Source: an uncultured Clostridia bacterium
GTDB taxonomy: Bacteria > Bacillota > Clostridia > Peptostreptococcales > Anaerovoracaceae
DNA length: 64,000 bases
Assembly (NCBI GenBank): GCA_934233735.1
Contig: CAKQGQ010000012.1
Location: 3,054 to 67,053, forward strand
Direction of reading: 5' to 3'
The position numbers and the translations under genes were made by a program. This document shows positions 37,207 to 46,680 of the stretch, piece after piece. Positions within the stretch are counted from its first letter, which is position 1; each line of letters opens with the position of its first letter. A model generated the notes under the pieces. That model did not search any database and was not told the DNA's origin. It saw only the letters and a program-made list of their open reading frames with translations.

Positions 37207-38625
37207 ATGAAACTCCCGTTTAGAACGAAACTGTGTTACGGAATCGGAGGAACCTGCGATAACGCGTTATATATGCTGGCGGGCACTTATCTGCTGCTCT
37301 ACCTGACGACGGTAGCGGGATTAAGTCCGGCGGTGGCAGGCGCAATCTGTGGAGCCGGTTCCATCTGGGAAGCACTCTGCGCGCCGATTGTCGGATTCGA
37401 GTCTGACCATGCAATCACGCGCTACGGAAAGCGTAAACCGTTCCTGCTCGGAGCGACGATACCGGTTGTGGTGATTACGACGCTTTTATTTACGAGTTTT
37501 GACGCACCGCCTGCGGTGAAGGTGGTATATTATCTGGTTATGGTTTTGGCATACTGGACCTGCTTTTCCTCGTTCTTCGTGCCATATATGGCATGGGGGT
37601 CGGAACTGACGGATGACTACAACGAGCGGACGGTTCTGCGTTCGTTTTCCTATATCTTTAACCAGCTCGGCATGTGTGTCGGCATGGTACTGCCGCCTGT
37701 ACTGGTGGATCTATGTGCGCAAAAGGGCAAAAGCCTTTCCTTCTCATGGACGCTGGTCGGCCTTGTCGTTGGAATCTGTGGGGCAGCCGCGCTTTTCATC
37801 TGCGCGTGGTCCATCAAAAATGACGATAAAAAGGATTTCGTGAAGCCGGAGAAAAAACGCGAAAACCTGTTTGCGGCTTATGGAACGATGTTCCGCGAAT
37901 ATCTGCAGCTTTTGAAAATGAAGCCGGTACAGATTATCATCGGCTCCAGCCTTGCGTATCTGATTGCAAACATCACATTCTCATCCGACCGAGTATTCTT
38001 TATGACTTTCAACATGGGGATGAGTGAGTCGCAGATTTCCGCGGTGCTGCTTCTGATTACGGCCGCGGGCGTTGCAACCGTGCCGTTTATAGCGAAAATC
38101 GGAACGAAGGTTGATAAAAAAGACCTGTTTAAAACCGTTATGGCAGTTTGCGGAATTCTGATGATTGCGGCAAGAGTCATCGGGATTGAGTCATGGGGCA
38201 TGATGATTTTCGTCTGTATGCTTTATGCAGCGGCAAATGCGACCTACTGGCAGCTCATGCCGTCTATGATTTATGATGTATGCGAAGTGGAGGAACTACT
38301 GTCCGGCATCAAGCACTCCGGAGCGGTCATTTCGCTGCAGGCTTTGTCGGAATCCATCTCGATTGCGGTCGGACTGCAGATGCTCGGCATCGTGCTGCAG
38401 CTTGCGGGATTTAACAATGAAAGCGCGGTGCAGACATCGCTTGCCCTTGAATGGGTACAGAATGCTTTCGCCGTAATTCCGGGCGCTGCCATGATTTTAG
38501 TCGCTTTCATTATTCGCAAATCCAATCTGACGAAGGAGGTTTTCAATCGCGTCAAGGAAGCACTGGCGAGAAGATATGCCGGAGAAGAGGTGGATATTAC
38601 CGAGTTTGAAGAGATTTTTGAGTAA
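37207..38625 (+). CDS. GPH-type MFS transporter (glycoside-pentoside-hexuronide:cation symporter family)
   Basis: 472 residues with 12 predicted helices. The opening KLCYGIGGTCDNALYMLAGTYLLLYLT and the ESDHAITRYGKRKPF loop between helices 2 and 3 are typical of GPH symporters. Members import sugars or glycosides with H+ or Na+; some act on other compounds. I prefer ATG 37207, seven bases after the AAGAGGTG site, over the in-frame GTG at 37198 that lies in that site. The MerR-type promoter shared with a MATE exporter suggests a response to a toxic or signalling compound rather than simple sugar uptake, so the substrate is open. Confidence 0.87.
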   Translation: MKLPFRTKLCYGIGGTCDNALYMLAGTYLLLYLTTVAGLSPAVAGAICGAGSIWEALCAPIVGFESDHAITRYGKRKPFLLGATIPVVVITTLLFTSFDAPPAVKVVYYLVMVLAYWTCFSSFFVPYMAWGSELTDDYNERTVLRSFSYIFNQLGMCVGMVLPPVLVDLCAQKGKSLSFSWTLVGLVVGICGAAALFICAWSIKNDDKKDFVKPEKKRENLFAAYGTMFREYLQLLKMKPVQIIIGSSLAYLIANITFSSDRVFFMTFNMGMSESQISAVLLLITAAGVATVPFIAKIGTKVDKKDLFKTVMAVCGILMIAARVIGIESWGMMIFVCMLYAAANATYWQLMPSMIYDVCEVEELLSGIKHSGAVISLQALSESISIAVGLQMLGIVLQLAGFNNESAVQTSLALEWVQNAFAVIPGAAMILVAFIIRKSNLTKEVFNRVKEALARRYAGEEVDITEFEEIFE

Positions 38626-38677
38626 CAGGTCTTCGATAAAGAAAAAACAACATAATAAGTAATAGATAAATAAAGAA

Positions 38678-38732
38678 AAATCCCCGATGCGCTGCGGCTT
38701 CGATTGAGGAAGACGGGCATATCGGGGGATTT
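38678..38732. terminator. Bidirectional terminator between MFS and DUF711 genes
   Basis: AAATCCCCGATGC and GCATATCGGGGATTT arms, with one extra G, around a 26-base loop. The outer edges are A- and T-rich, and it lies between two convergent genes. Confidence 0.7.
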
Positions 38733-38748
38733 ATTTTCCATTTTAGTT

Positions 38749-40107
38749 TTAGTTTTTCAGGCTCTGCATCGGGGCCGGGATTCTGCCGCCGCGGTGAATC
38801 ATTTTCGCAGAGGACTGCGTGTGGAGCTTCATAACCGGACCGTTTCCGAGCAGTCCGCCGAAGTCGAGTTCCTGACCTTCTTCCAGTCCAATCGCGGGAA
38901 TCACGCGGACAGCGGTCGTCTTGGAGTTCACCATGCCGATTGCTGCTTCGTCCGCGATGATTGCAGAAATGGTTTCCGCCGGAGTTTCGCCCGGAATGAC
39001 AATCATATCAAGACCAACCGAGCATACAGCGGTCATCGCTTCGAGCTTCTCGATACCCAGGCATCCGGTTCTTGCAGCGTTTATCATGCCTGCATCCTCG
39101 GTAACCGGAATGAAAGCGCCGGATAATCCGCCGACGGAAGAAGAAGCCATCACGCCGCCTTTTTTCACTGCGTCGTTGAGCATTGCCAGAGCAGCGGTCG
39201 TGCCGTGCGTTCCGCACTGCTCGAGACCGATTTCTTCGAGAATGTATGCAACCGAATCACCGACCGCAGGGGTTGGAGCCAGAGATAAATCGATGATGCC
39301 GAAAGGAACGCCGAGCATGTGTGAGGCTTCCGTTCCGACAAGCTGTCCCATGCGGGTAATCTTAAATGCGGTCTTTTTAATCAGTTCCGCCACTTCATGC
39401 AGAGGTGCATCGTCCGGAAGCTTCGCTAGAGCCGCACGCACAACGCCCGGTCCGGAAACGCCGACATTGAGCACGACATCCGGTTCGCCGACGCCATGGA
39501 AAGCACCTGCCATGAAAGGATTGTCCTCCGGCGCGTTGCAGAATACGACGAGCTTCGCTGCGCCGATGCACTGGTTGTCCTTCGTCAGTTCCGATGCTTT
39601 TCTGACAACTTCGCCCATCATTGCAACCGCGTCCATATTGATTCCGGCTTTCGTAGAGCCGATGTTGACCGACGAACATACGAATTCCGTTTCGGCAAGT
39701 GCGCGCGGAATTGCTTCGATCAGTTCGCGGTCGCCTGCGCTGAAGCCTTTCTGTACGAGCGCACTGAAGCCGCCGATAAAGTTTACGCCGACCGCTTTGG
39801 CAGCGCGATCCAGCGTTTTCGCATATTTCACCGGGTCGCCGCCGCTGACTGCAACGAGCATGGAAATCGGCGTTACGCTGATTCTCTTATTTACAATCGG
39901 AATTCCGTATTTCTTTTCGATGAACTCACCTGTTGCAACCAAATCTTTCGCGTGCGAGTAAATTTTGTTGTAAATCTTCTCGCAGGAGCGGTCGATGTCA
40001 CTGTCGGCACAGTCCAAAAGTGAAATTCCCATTGTGATTGTACGAATATCCAGGTTTTCCTCCTGAATCATCGTGATTGTTTCCATAATATCGTTAAAAT
40101 TTAACAT
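38749..40107 (-). CDS. DUF711 / PFL family protein (UPF0210)
   Basis: 452 residues, typical length and sequence for the UPF0210 (DUF711) family, with INMDAVAMMGEVV, GVSGPGVVRAAL and ASSSVGGLSGAFIPVTED as conserved stretches. The fold belongs to the glycyl-radical (PFL-like) superfamily, but the C-terminal glycyl-radical motif is absent and no enzyme activity is established. It is nearly always encoded next to an ACT-domain protein of the UPF0237 family, as it is here, 51 bases downstream of it. The pair is thought to link amino-acid sensing to an unknown activity. Confidence 0.9.
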   Translation of the reverse strand: MLNFNDIMETITMIQEENLDIRTITMGISLLDCADSDIDRSCEKIYNKIYSHAKDLVATGEFIEKKYGIPIVNKRISVTPISMLVAVSGGDPVKYAKTLDRAAKAVGVNFIGGFSALVQKGFSAGDRELIEAIPRALAETEFVCSSVNIGSTKAGINMDAVAMMGEVVRKASELTKDNQCIGAAKLVVFCNAPEDNPFMAGAFHGVGEPDVVLNVGVSGPGVVRAALAKLPDDAPLHEVAELIKKTAFKITRMGQLVGTEASHMLGVPFGIIDLSLAPTPAVGDSVAYILEEIGLEQCGTHGTTAALAMLNDAVKKGGVMASSSVGGLSGAFIPVTEDAGMINAARTGCLGIEKLEAMTAVCSVGLDMIVIPGETPAETISAIIADEAAIGMVNSKTTAVRVIPAIGLEEGQELDFGGLLGNGPVMKLHTQSSAKMIHRGGRIPAPMQSLKN

Positions 40108-40158
40108 TTAAAAGCCTCCGTTTTCTGTTTTGTTTGTTTTAAGGTATCCTCGGCGGTG

Positions 40159-40422
40159 CTAAATTCTGTGCATGGAATTGAAAATATCCTCATGCATAAC
40201 GTGTACTACCATGTCGGGAACGGATTCTTTCAGGCTCTTTTGAAGTGCCTCGATTTCGCAGGTCATTTTGCTGATGTCGATGACCATTACCATGCAAAAA
40301 TAACCGTCCAGAATCGACTGCGTCACTTCTAAAACATTTGCGTATTTGTCCGCGCAGGCGGTTGACACGCGGGCGAGAATGCCGACCATGTCTTTACCGA
40401 TTACTGTTACTACTGCTTTCAT
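40159..40422 (-). CDS. ACT domain-containing protein (UPF0237)
   Basis: 87 residues, a single ACT domain (MKAVVTVIGKDMVGILARVSTACADKYANVLEVTQ). ACT domains bind amino acids and control partner enzymes. It overlaps the radical SAM gene by four bases (ATGA) and precedes DUF711, so the three are one transcription unit. Confidence 0.92.
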   Translation of the reverse strand: MKAVVTVIGKDMVGILARVSTACADKYANVLEVTQSILDGYFCMVMVIDISKMTCEIEALQKSLKESVPDMVVHVMHEDIFNSMHRI

Positions 40423-41447
40423 TTTATATCTCCTTTTTTCAATAAATATTCATTATCCCTCAAAGCCGGATTGACGGCATAGCCAAGCGTAAGCTGCGGA
40501 TATTTCTCCTCAAAATACCTGCGGTTTGCAGCGCCGTGTCCGAACATATTATTATAGCATTTTTCGTTTGACATGAAAAGCACACAGGAAGAAAAACCCT
40601 TGTTTTTTTGCAAAAACTCCACAAGCTGCTTTTCCATTCGCTCTCTGGCAATTCTGCCTTCGACAAGCTGACGGAACGCCGGGTGAAAAGCGGTTTCGTT
40701 TGACATAATATCGCTGGATTTCAGCCCCACGCGGATGATGTTGATACCGGCATCGTCGAGAATTTCGTATATCGCCTTTGAACGAAGCACGGCCTCCTCC
40801 TCTGAAAGCGGGGTGTAGAGACCTGCGAGCATCCGGTCATGCAGCACCGTGTCACGAAGCACAACCGTAGGATAGATGCGCGCAATGGCAGGTGCGATGC
40901 GGACCGTCTGGCGCGCCGAAAAAATGCATTTTTCCATCGTGTCACCGGGAAGCCCAATCATAAGCTGAATGCCGAGCGTAAAGCCATAGTCCTGAATCAT
41001 CTTCGCACTTTCATAGACGACGGCTGCATTGTGACCGCGTCCGGAAAGGGTTAAGACCTCCTCGTCAAACGACTGCACGCCAAGCTCGATGACATCCGCC
41101 CCGTAAGCCTTCAGATTATCCAAAATTTCTTCATTGATATAGTCGGGACGCGTAGAAAGGTGAATTTTATCGATCCTGCCCGCGTCCTTGTATTCCTTTG
41201 CAAGCGAAAGAAAGGCGCACTGCTCTTCAAGCGGAATTCCTGTAAAGGAACCGCCGAAAAAGGCAAGCTCAATCGTTTCGAGATGCATTTTTTCCAATGT
41301 GCTGAGGTGCTCTTCAATCGTGCGCCTTGCGCCGCTGACCGTAACATCACCGTTCCTTGCGGTAATACGCTTCTGATTGCAGAAAACACAGTCATTCGGG
41401 CAGCCGCGATGCGAAATGAACACCGGAATAATCGCGTGCTTTTTCAT
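40419..41447 (-). CDS. Radical SAM protein, Elp3-like
   Basis: 342 residues. The cluster-binding motif Cys16-x3-Cys20-x2-Cys23 (RGCPNDCVFCNQ) lies at the N-terminus. The FGGSFTGI and STRPDYINEEIL segments resemble the radical SAM core of Elp3/TYW-like enzymes. There is no acetyltransferase domain, so it is one of the short Clostridial relatives whose substrate is unknown; tRNA modification is a guess. The frame stays open 14 codons further upstream, but ATG 41447 has an AAGGA site and matches family starts. Confidence 0.83.
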   Translation of the reverse strand: MKKHAIIPVFISHRGCPNDCVFCNQKRITARNGDVTVSGARRTIEEHLSTLEKMHLETIELAFFGGSFTGIPLEEQCAFLSLAKEYKDAGRIDKIHLSTRPDYINEEILDNLKAYGADVIELGVQSFDEEVLTLSGRGHNAAVVYESAKMIQDYGFTLGIQLMIGLPGDTMEKCIFSARQTVRIAPAIARIYPTVVLRDTVLHDRMLAGLYTPLSEEEAVLRSKAIYEILDDAGINIIRVGLKSSDIMSNETAFHPAFRQLVEGRIARERMEKQLVEFLQKNKGFSSCVLFMSNEKCYNNMFGHGAANRRYFEEKYPQLTLGYAVNPALRDNEYLLKKGDIK

Positions 41448-41623
41448 AGTGGTGAATCCTTGCTTGTAAAAATTACATCTATTATACACGAAAACCCCAA
41501 AAGGGGCAAGCGCAGGAGAGAAAGTGCCTTTTTTACTTTTTCCGGTATTTTCTGTGGCATTAAGGGAGCATTTATGTTAAAATAATGTAAAAAGGCAAAA
41601 GCAGAAAGGCGGAACCTGCATTT

Positions 41624-42301
41624 ATGAATGGAATCGGAAACGACTGGGACAGCATACTTGCCGCGGAATTTGAAAAGGAATACTACGGGAAGCTGCGGAC
41701 TTTTTTGACAGAAGAATATGAGACGCAGCGCATCTATCCACCGCAGCCGGATGTTTTCAATGCGCTCCGCTATTCTTCCTATGCGGACACGAAGGTCGTA
41801 ATTTTAGGGCAGGATCCTTATCATCAGGAAGGGCAGGCGCACGGACTTTGCTTTTCAGTAAATAAAGGCGTGAAAATTCCGCCGTCTTTGGGGAATATCT
41901 ATAAAGAACTTCAGGCAGACCTCGGCATACAGCCGCCGCAGCACGGTTATCTGGCGTCGTGGGCGCAGCAGGGTGTTTTGCTCCTCAATGCGGTGCTGAC
42001 GGTCAGAGACAGCCAGCCAAACTCACATAAGGGCAGGGGCTGGGAGATTTTTACCGACGCGGTGATAAAAAAGCTGAACGAGCGGGAAAAACCGATGGTG
42101 TTTATCCTGTGGGGCGCGAATGCGAAAGCCAAGGAGGTGCTGCTTACGAATAACCGGCATTTGATTTTAACGGGTTCACATCCAAGTCCGCTTGCGGCAC
42201 ATACGGGCTTTTTCGGCGGGCAGTATTTCAGCCGTGCAAATCGTTTTTTAGATCTGGAAAATCAGGAACCGATTAACTGGGCTTCTGTTTCAGAAATATA
42301 A
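41624..42301 (+). CDS. ung: Uracil-DNA glycosylase (family 1)
   Basis: 225 residues. Water-activating GQDPYH motif with Asp64, uracil-binding region, and the HPSPLAA minor-groove loop with the catalytic His near 187. It removes uracil from DNA as the first step of base-excision repair. Length is typical (220-230). It lies divergent from the radical SAM operon. Confidence 0.97.
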   Translation: MNGIGNDWDSILAAEFEKEYYGKLRTFLTEEYETQRIYPPQPDVFNALRYSSYADTKVVILGQDPYHQEGQAHGLCFSVNKGVKIPPSLGNIYKELQADLGIQPPQHGYLASWAQQGVLLLNAVLTVRDSQPNSHKGRGWEIFTDAVIKKLNEREKPMVFILWGANAKAKEVLLTNNRHLILTGSHPSPLAAHTGFFGGQYFSRANRFLDLENQEPINWASVSEI

Positions 42302-42328
42302 ACAAATGTAATTTTTAAGGAGGAAAAC

Positions 42329-42880
42329 ATGGTAGGAATTATTATTGGCGTAATCGTTGCGATTCTGGTAATCTTTGTGATTTCATCTTACAACGGTTTT
42401 ATTAAACTGAAGAACAAATGTGAAGAGGCTTTCTCCACGATGGATGTTTATCTGAAGAAGAGATATGACCTCATCCCGAACCTTGTTGAAACGGTAAAGG
42501 GCTATGCGTCGCACGAAAAGGACACTTTAGAAAAGGTAATCGCTGCAAGAAATATGGCGCAGGGCGCGAAAACGGTTGAAGATAAAATCGCGGGTGAAAA
42601 CATGCTGCAAGGGACTTTGAAAACTCTCTTTGCGGTTGCGGAAAATTATCCGGATTTAAAAGCAAATGGGAATTTCATGGATCTTCAGAATCAGCTGAAG
42701 ACTATGGAAGGTGAGATTGCAAACTCGAGAAAATATTACAATGCGGTTGTTAAGCAGTTCAATACGAAGTGCGAAATGTTCCCGTCGAACATCATCGCGT
42801 CTATGTTCCATTTCGAAAGAAAACCTATGTTTGAAGTGGAAAGCGCAGAGGAGAGACAGAATGTTCAGGTTAAGTTCTGA
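42329..42880 (+). CDS. LemA family protein
   Basis: 183 residues. One N-terminal membrane helix (IIIGVIVAILVIFVISSYNGF) is followed by a four-helix coil with the LemA hallmarks KRYDLIPNLVETVKGYASHE and ANGNFMDLQNQL. It is membrane-anchored, of unknown molecular role. AAGGAGG precedes the ATG. Its end overlaps the DUF2207 gene by 20 bases; LemA-DUF2207 pairs are common in Firmicutes, so the two proteins probably act together in the envelope. Confidence 0.92.
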   Translation: MVGIIIGVIVAILVIFVISSYNGFIKLKNKCEEAFSTMDVYLKKRYDLIPNLVETVKGYASHEKDTLEKVIAARNMAQGAKTVEDKIAGENMLQGTLKTLFAVAENYPDLKANGNFMDLQNQLKTMEGEIANSRKYYNAVVKQFNTKCEMFPSNIIASMFHFERKPMFEVESAEERQNVQVKF

Positions 42881-44780
42881 TTTTTGGAATAAATTTGCGA
42901 GGAAAACACCGGTATTGGTATTTTCTTTGGCTTTGGTGATAATGAGCACCGCGTCCGCTTTCGCATACACGACGGAGGCATTTGATGTTGATGTTGTGGT
43001 TGCGGAAAACAACAGCTACGAGGTGAGCGAAAAGGTCAAAGTCAATTTTGATAAGCAGCAGCACGGAATTTATGTATACATACCGGAGGCAGGTATAGAA
43101 GGAATCGACCTTCCGGACTTCAAAATTCCGGACCAGCGTGACCCCGAAATCGATAACGAATGGGTGAAAGACTGGAACTATGAAGTTTACAGCGAAAACG
43201 GAAACAAAGTCTTCCAGATCGGAGATGCGGATGAAACCGTTACCGGACGCCAGATTTTTGAATTCGGATATCGCATGACAATCATCGACGACCGTGATAC
43301 GACGAAGGACTTCATGTACCTGGACCTGCTCCCGACAGGATGGGAAACGGCAATCAAGAGCACCACGATTCATGTGACGATGCCAAAAGCCGTGGATACA
43401 TCGAAGATTCAGGTTTATGCTGATACCTACGGCTCAAATGAGATGGTTTCGAATGTCAGCTGGGACTGCGACGAGACCGGTCAAAACATTACAATCACAG
43501 GCAAAAACCTTGCAAAAGGGCAGGGCATTACGATTTTTGCGGAACTTCCGGAAGGCTACTGGCAGGATCAGCTCAATTACGACAGCGTCCTTACCCTGAT
43601 TCCGATTATCTGCATCGTGCTTGCGGCTGTGCTCCTTGCACTGTGGATGATCTTCGGCAGAGATAAAGGGATCGTTCCGACGGTTGAATTTTATCCGCCG
43701 GCAGGACTTACCCCTGCGGAAGTCGGTCTGATTGCGGACGGAACGCTCGACAAGAGCGACCTGGTATCGCTGATTATCTATTTTGCAGATAAGGGGTATC
43801 TCACTATCGAGCAGACCGGCAAGAAAAAATTTGCTTTCCGCAAGGCAAACGATATTGACAGCTCCGAGAAAAAATTTGCAAAGATTTTGTATGACGGAAT
43901 CTTCGAAAACCGCGATTATGTGGAGATGGATGACCTTGGTGAAGAATTCGGCGAGGCCTACTTGGCGGCTTACACGGCTCTTTCGGCAATGTACCGAAAA
44001 TCAAAGAATCGTCAGACGACGCTTTCTTCAACCGTTTGCCGTATCATTGCGTTGGTGATTTCCGTGGCTATGCCGGCTGTTATCGGGACTTTTGCGGGAC
44101 TCTACAACGGTGACTTTTATTCGCTGATCGTCGGAGGCGCACTCGGAACCCCTGTGATACTCGTAACGCTTATCATGATTCTTTCGACAAAAGACAAAGA
44201 GTATGTGTACAGCAAAGCAAAGAAAATAAGACGCTTTATCATCTTCGGGGTAATCAACCTTGCGATGGTGCTCGTTTGTGCATTCATGATTTATCTTGAT
44301 ACAACAAGCATTGCCTGCGCTGTAATTTTTGCGGTATGCATGGCGGCGTGCGAACTTTCGGCATGCATGATGGGCAAGCGTACGGACTACAGCGTTGAGC
44401 TCATGGGCAAAATCCTCGGTCTCAGAAACTTCATCGAAACGGCCGAGGCTGACAGAATCAATGCGCTCGTCGAGCAGGACCCAAGCTATTACTACAACAT
44501 TCTTCCGTATGCGTATGTGCTCGGCGTTACCGACAAATGGGCAAAGAATTTTGAGAAGATCAATATTCAGCCGCCTTCATGGTACTATGGCAATACCGCA
44601 GACGGAATGTTCATGGATGCATGGTTCTACTCATCCATGATGCGAAACTGCAGCACTGCAGTTGCCAAGAACATCCAAATCAGCACCGACTCGATTGACT
44701 CGGGCGGCGGCGGTTTCAGTTCCGGCGGAGGCGGTTTCAGCGGCGGCGGCTTCGGCGGCGGAGGCGGCGGAGCCTGGTAA
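42861..44780 (+). CDS. DUF2207 (YciQ-like) membrane protein
   Basis: 639 residues. A signal-like N-terminal helix (about 15-35), an extracytoplasmic beta-rich DUF2207 domain (about 36-240), a membrane helix near 250, a cytoplasmic winged-helix-like part (LVSLIIYFADKGYLTIEQ), further helices around 400-500 and a Gly/Ser-rich tail ending in GGGGGGAW. The Gly-rich tail is typical of this family. ATG 42861, spaced from GAGGAGA, is the natural start. The frame is open further upstream only because it overlaps lemA. The function is unknown. Confidence 0.88.
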   Translation: MFRLSSDFWNKFARKTPVLVFSLALVIMSTASAFAYTTEAFDVDVVVAENNSYEVSEKVKVNFDKQQHGIYVYIPEAGIEGIDLPDFKIPDQRDPEIDNEWVKDWNYEVYSENGNKVFQIGDADETVTGRQIFEFGYRMTIIDDRDTTKDFMYLDLLPTGWETAIKSTTIHVTMPKAVDTSKIQVYADTYGSNEMVSNVSWDCDETGQNITITGKNLAKGQGITIFAELPEGYWQDQLNYDSVLTLIPIICIVLAAVLLALWMIFGRDKGIVPTVEFYPPAGLTPAEVGLIADGTLDKSDLVSLIIYFADKGYLTIEQTGKKKFAFRKANDIDSSEKKFAKILYDGIFENRDYVEMDDLGEEFGEAYLAAYTALSAMYRKSKNRQTTLSSTVCRIIALVISVAMPAVIGTFAGLYNGDFYSLIVGGALGTPVILVTLIMILSTKDKEYVYSKAKKIRRFIIFGVINLAMVLVCAFMIYLDTTSIACAVIFAVCMAACELSACMMGKRTDYSVELMGKILGLRNFIETAEADRINALVEQDPSYYYNILPYAYVLGVTDKWAKNFEKINIQPPSWYYGNTADGMFMDAWFYSSMMRNCSTAVAKNIQISTDSIDSGGGGFSSGGGGFSGGGFGGGGGGAW

Positions 44781-44790
44781 AGTCCGCGAG

Positions 44791-44815
44791 CATCCGGCTA
44801 AGACCGGCGGATGCC
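44791..44815 (+). other. Hairpin after the DUF2207 gene
   Basis: GCATCCG and CGGATGC arms around an 11-base loop, without a T run. The left arm (GCGAGCATCCGGCT) is repeated at about 44827-44840. It could be an mRNA 3'-end structure. Confidence 0.4.
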
Positions 44816-44893
44816 GGCAGGACATGCGAGCATCCGGCTGCGGCCGACAAAACTCGAAATCGCTTGACGAAAAATGACAAAAATATTGCACGG

Positions 44894-44936
44894 ACGCGGA
44901 AAACTCGGATGAATCCGAGAACTCCGCGCCCGTTTT
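44894..44936. terminator. Bidirectional terminator between DUF2207 and MerR genes
   Basis: Two nested stems, CGCGGA/TCCGCG and CTCGGAT/ATCCGAG, followed by TTTT on the plus strand. It separates convergent genes. Confidence 0.8.
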
Positions 44937-44947
44937 ACATTTACACG

Positions 44948-45841
44948 CTATACCGAAGCAAACTTAATCGGCATAGCAACCTGCGTTATGTATGCATCTT
45001 TGTTGGCACCATGCGTAGGAGGACCCTCCATATAGATATTGCGGAAGAAGCCCTGCGGTGTCAGGTCATGGCTCTGCGCGTACTCCGAAAGCTGCTCATG
45101 GATTTCCGGGAAGTTTTCATACGGACCGCGGTAATAAATACAAATCGCTGCAACCGACGGGAACTGACGAATATCGTCTCCTGTGCAGGTTGGCGTTACG
45201 GGAACGATAAAGGTGCCGCTTTCTTTGGCAGATTCTCTGGCGCAGCCACTATCGCCATTTGCTGCATTTTGACTGCCGTGTGCGGCCAGACAAGCAGACT
45301 GAATTGGAATCTGTGTACACATTTTATTGGCACTGTCAACCGGATAATGCTTCAGCGCATCGATATAAGTCTGCCTAAGCTGAACCGTCTTTTCTGCGAC
45401 ATCCGCACTCTTAAAATCTCTGCAAAACGCCGTAAACCCGGGGAGCGTCGCCGAAACGACTTCAAATTTGCTTGTGCTCGCCTGACGAAGTCTGAGCTGG
45501 GCGATATAACGATCAAGCTGATCCCTCAGAAGCATCATATGTTCGATTTGGTCGCCTAAATGTCCATTATCTTCGATGTAGCTACGAATTTCCGGGAGTG
45601 AAAGCCCGAGATTCTGCAAAGCGCGAATCAGGCGAATGTGAACAACATTGTCTGCCGAGTAGTAGCGAAACCCCTTTCCCTCGTTGCGCACGGTCGGCGT
45701 AACCAAACCAAGATCCTCATAATTTATCAAAATTCTTCGCGTCAGTCCGAGCGCATCGGCAACCTCACCGATTTTAAAAAGTTTTGTATCATCTTCTGTA
45801 TTCGGCAGAATCTTTTGTTTGATGTTCGAATTCTTTTTCAT
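44948..45841 (-). CDS. MerR family regulator with GyrI-like effector domain (paralogue 1)
   Basis: 297 residues. The N-terminal MerR winged helix (LFKIGEVADALGLTRRILINYEDLGLV...GFRYYSADN, about 20-95) is followed by a coiled-coil dimerisation helix (about 105-120). The C-terminal GyrI-like ligand-binding domain contains ICIYYRGPYENFPEIHEQL and YMEGPPTHGANKDAYITQ. It is a close paralogue of the protein at 57623, with nearly the same recognition helix. It differs by an insertion of about 20 small and polar residues (about 185-210) in the effector domain. MerR proteins activate promoters with 19-base spacers, and three such promoters with a related operator lie to the right. Its own promoter has a 17-base spacer with the operator just downstream of the -10, consistent with autorepression. 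Confidence 0.9.
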   Translation of the reverse strand: MKKNSNIKQKILPNTEDDTKLFKIGEVADALGLTRRILINYEDLGLVTPTVRNEGKGFRYYSADNVVHIRLIRALQNLGLSLPEIRSYIEDNGHLGDQIEHMMLLRDQLDRYIAQLRLRQASTSKFEVVSATLPGFTAFCRDFKSADVAEKTVQLRQTYIDALKHYPVDSANKMCTQIPIQSACLAAHGSQNAANGDSGCARESAKESGTFIVPVTPTCTGDDIRQFPSVAAICIYYRGPYENFPEIHEQLSEYAQSHDLTPQGFFRNIYMEGPPTHGANKDAYITQVAMPIKFASV

Positions 45842-45868
45842 AACAGTCCCTTTCTACACACACATAAG

Positions 45869-45923
45869 TATACATTGATGTACACGATATAATAATCATA
45901 CAAAACTCCGTTGAATTTGTCAA
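45869..45923 (-). promoter_or_regulatory. Promoter of MerR paralogue 1 with MerR-type operator
   Basis: On the minus strand TTGACA (45923-45918), 17 bases, TATGAT (45900-45895). Just beyond the -10, at 45869-45887, lies TATACATTGATGTACACGA, the same GATGT-type partial palindrome as in the surface-gene promoters. On the plus strand that operator abuts a TATAAT (45888-45893), but the matching -35 position is poor. Confidence 0.65.
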
Positions 45924-46617
45924 GGGGGTGAGACCGAAACTCGAAATGAATACATGCATGGCATGAACTTTCACTATCCCTTCCGAAAGCTCGCTTGCCT
46001 ATGATTGAGGGCGCTGGAGGGCAGGCACTTGGCACTCAGGGAGCTGGGAGTTTGACGGCCTTCCATGGCCCGAATTGCGAAATGAGCTAGAAAATCCAAA
46101 GCCCTATGACCCGAATTGCGGAATTTAGAACAATGCATGCGTTTTTGACTTTATGTTCTAATTCGAATGGGCATTTTTTAGAACATTTTTGCTAAAATTA
46201 AGTTTGTGTTCTAAATTTTCGTGCTTGGTGGATAATTATGCGATTTTTCTTATGAAAATATATACATTAATATGTAAAAAATTCAAGATTTCACCATACG
46301 AAAAGGAACTTATTCCCATAAGTGGAATCGCATTACGAAAAAAGATACAAAAAAAGAAATATATACATTAAATGACATAAACTGGAGCGGTGCGATTTAG
46401 AACACAAACTCTCTTTTTAAGTTTAACATCTAAAATCACCTGCGAAAATTTAGAACATAAAGTGCATTTTTTTCAAAAACATCTAAAAAGCTATTTTCAA
46501 GGGACTTTCTTTATGCGCGCTTATTCATTTTGTCGCTTTTTTTGTCGGCCATTGTCGGCAGAACAGCCATACAATCCCCAAAATTCGACTTATTTTTATA
46601 AACTTTTCATAAATTAC
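45924..46617. other. AT-rich intergenic region between MerR 1 and the surface-protein gene
   Basis: Nearly 700 bases without a convincing gene. It contains two copies of CCGAATTGCG about 45 bases apart (near 46070 and 46111) and six copies of an iterated 9-mer, described separately. Short frames such as 46189-46371 have no ribosome binding site and poor codon use. Confidence 0.5.
46124..46457. repeat. Array of TTTAGAACA 9-mers in direct and inverted order
   Basis: TTTAGAACA starts at 46124, 46177, 46397 and 46449, and its inverse TGTTCTAAA/T at 46154 and 46207. The direct copies are 53 and 52 bases apart within pairs. The two direct/inverted pairs have exactly the same 30-base offset. Such phasing, about five helical turns, suggests a protein-binding array rather than chance, upstream of the MerR-type promoter. 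Confidence 0.5.
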
Positions 46618-46648
46618 TTGACATGAACATGGATGTACGATGTATGCT
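46618..46648 (+). promoter_or_regulatory. MerR-type promoter (P1) of surface gene 46808
   Basis: TTGACA (46618-46623), 19 bases containing GAACATGGATGTACG, TATGCT (46643-46648). The long spacer and dyad match the promoters at 50750 and 58474. Confidence 0.7.
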
Positions 46649-46680
46649 GTTTGCATAAGTATTGAGCATATTTATCAAAA

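Noticed and set aside
46189..46371. A 60-codon frame in the AT-rich gap
   Set aside because: No ribosome binding site, Lys/Ile-rich composition explained by AT content, and overlaps the TTTAGAACA array.
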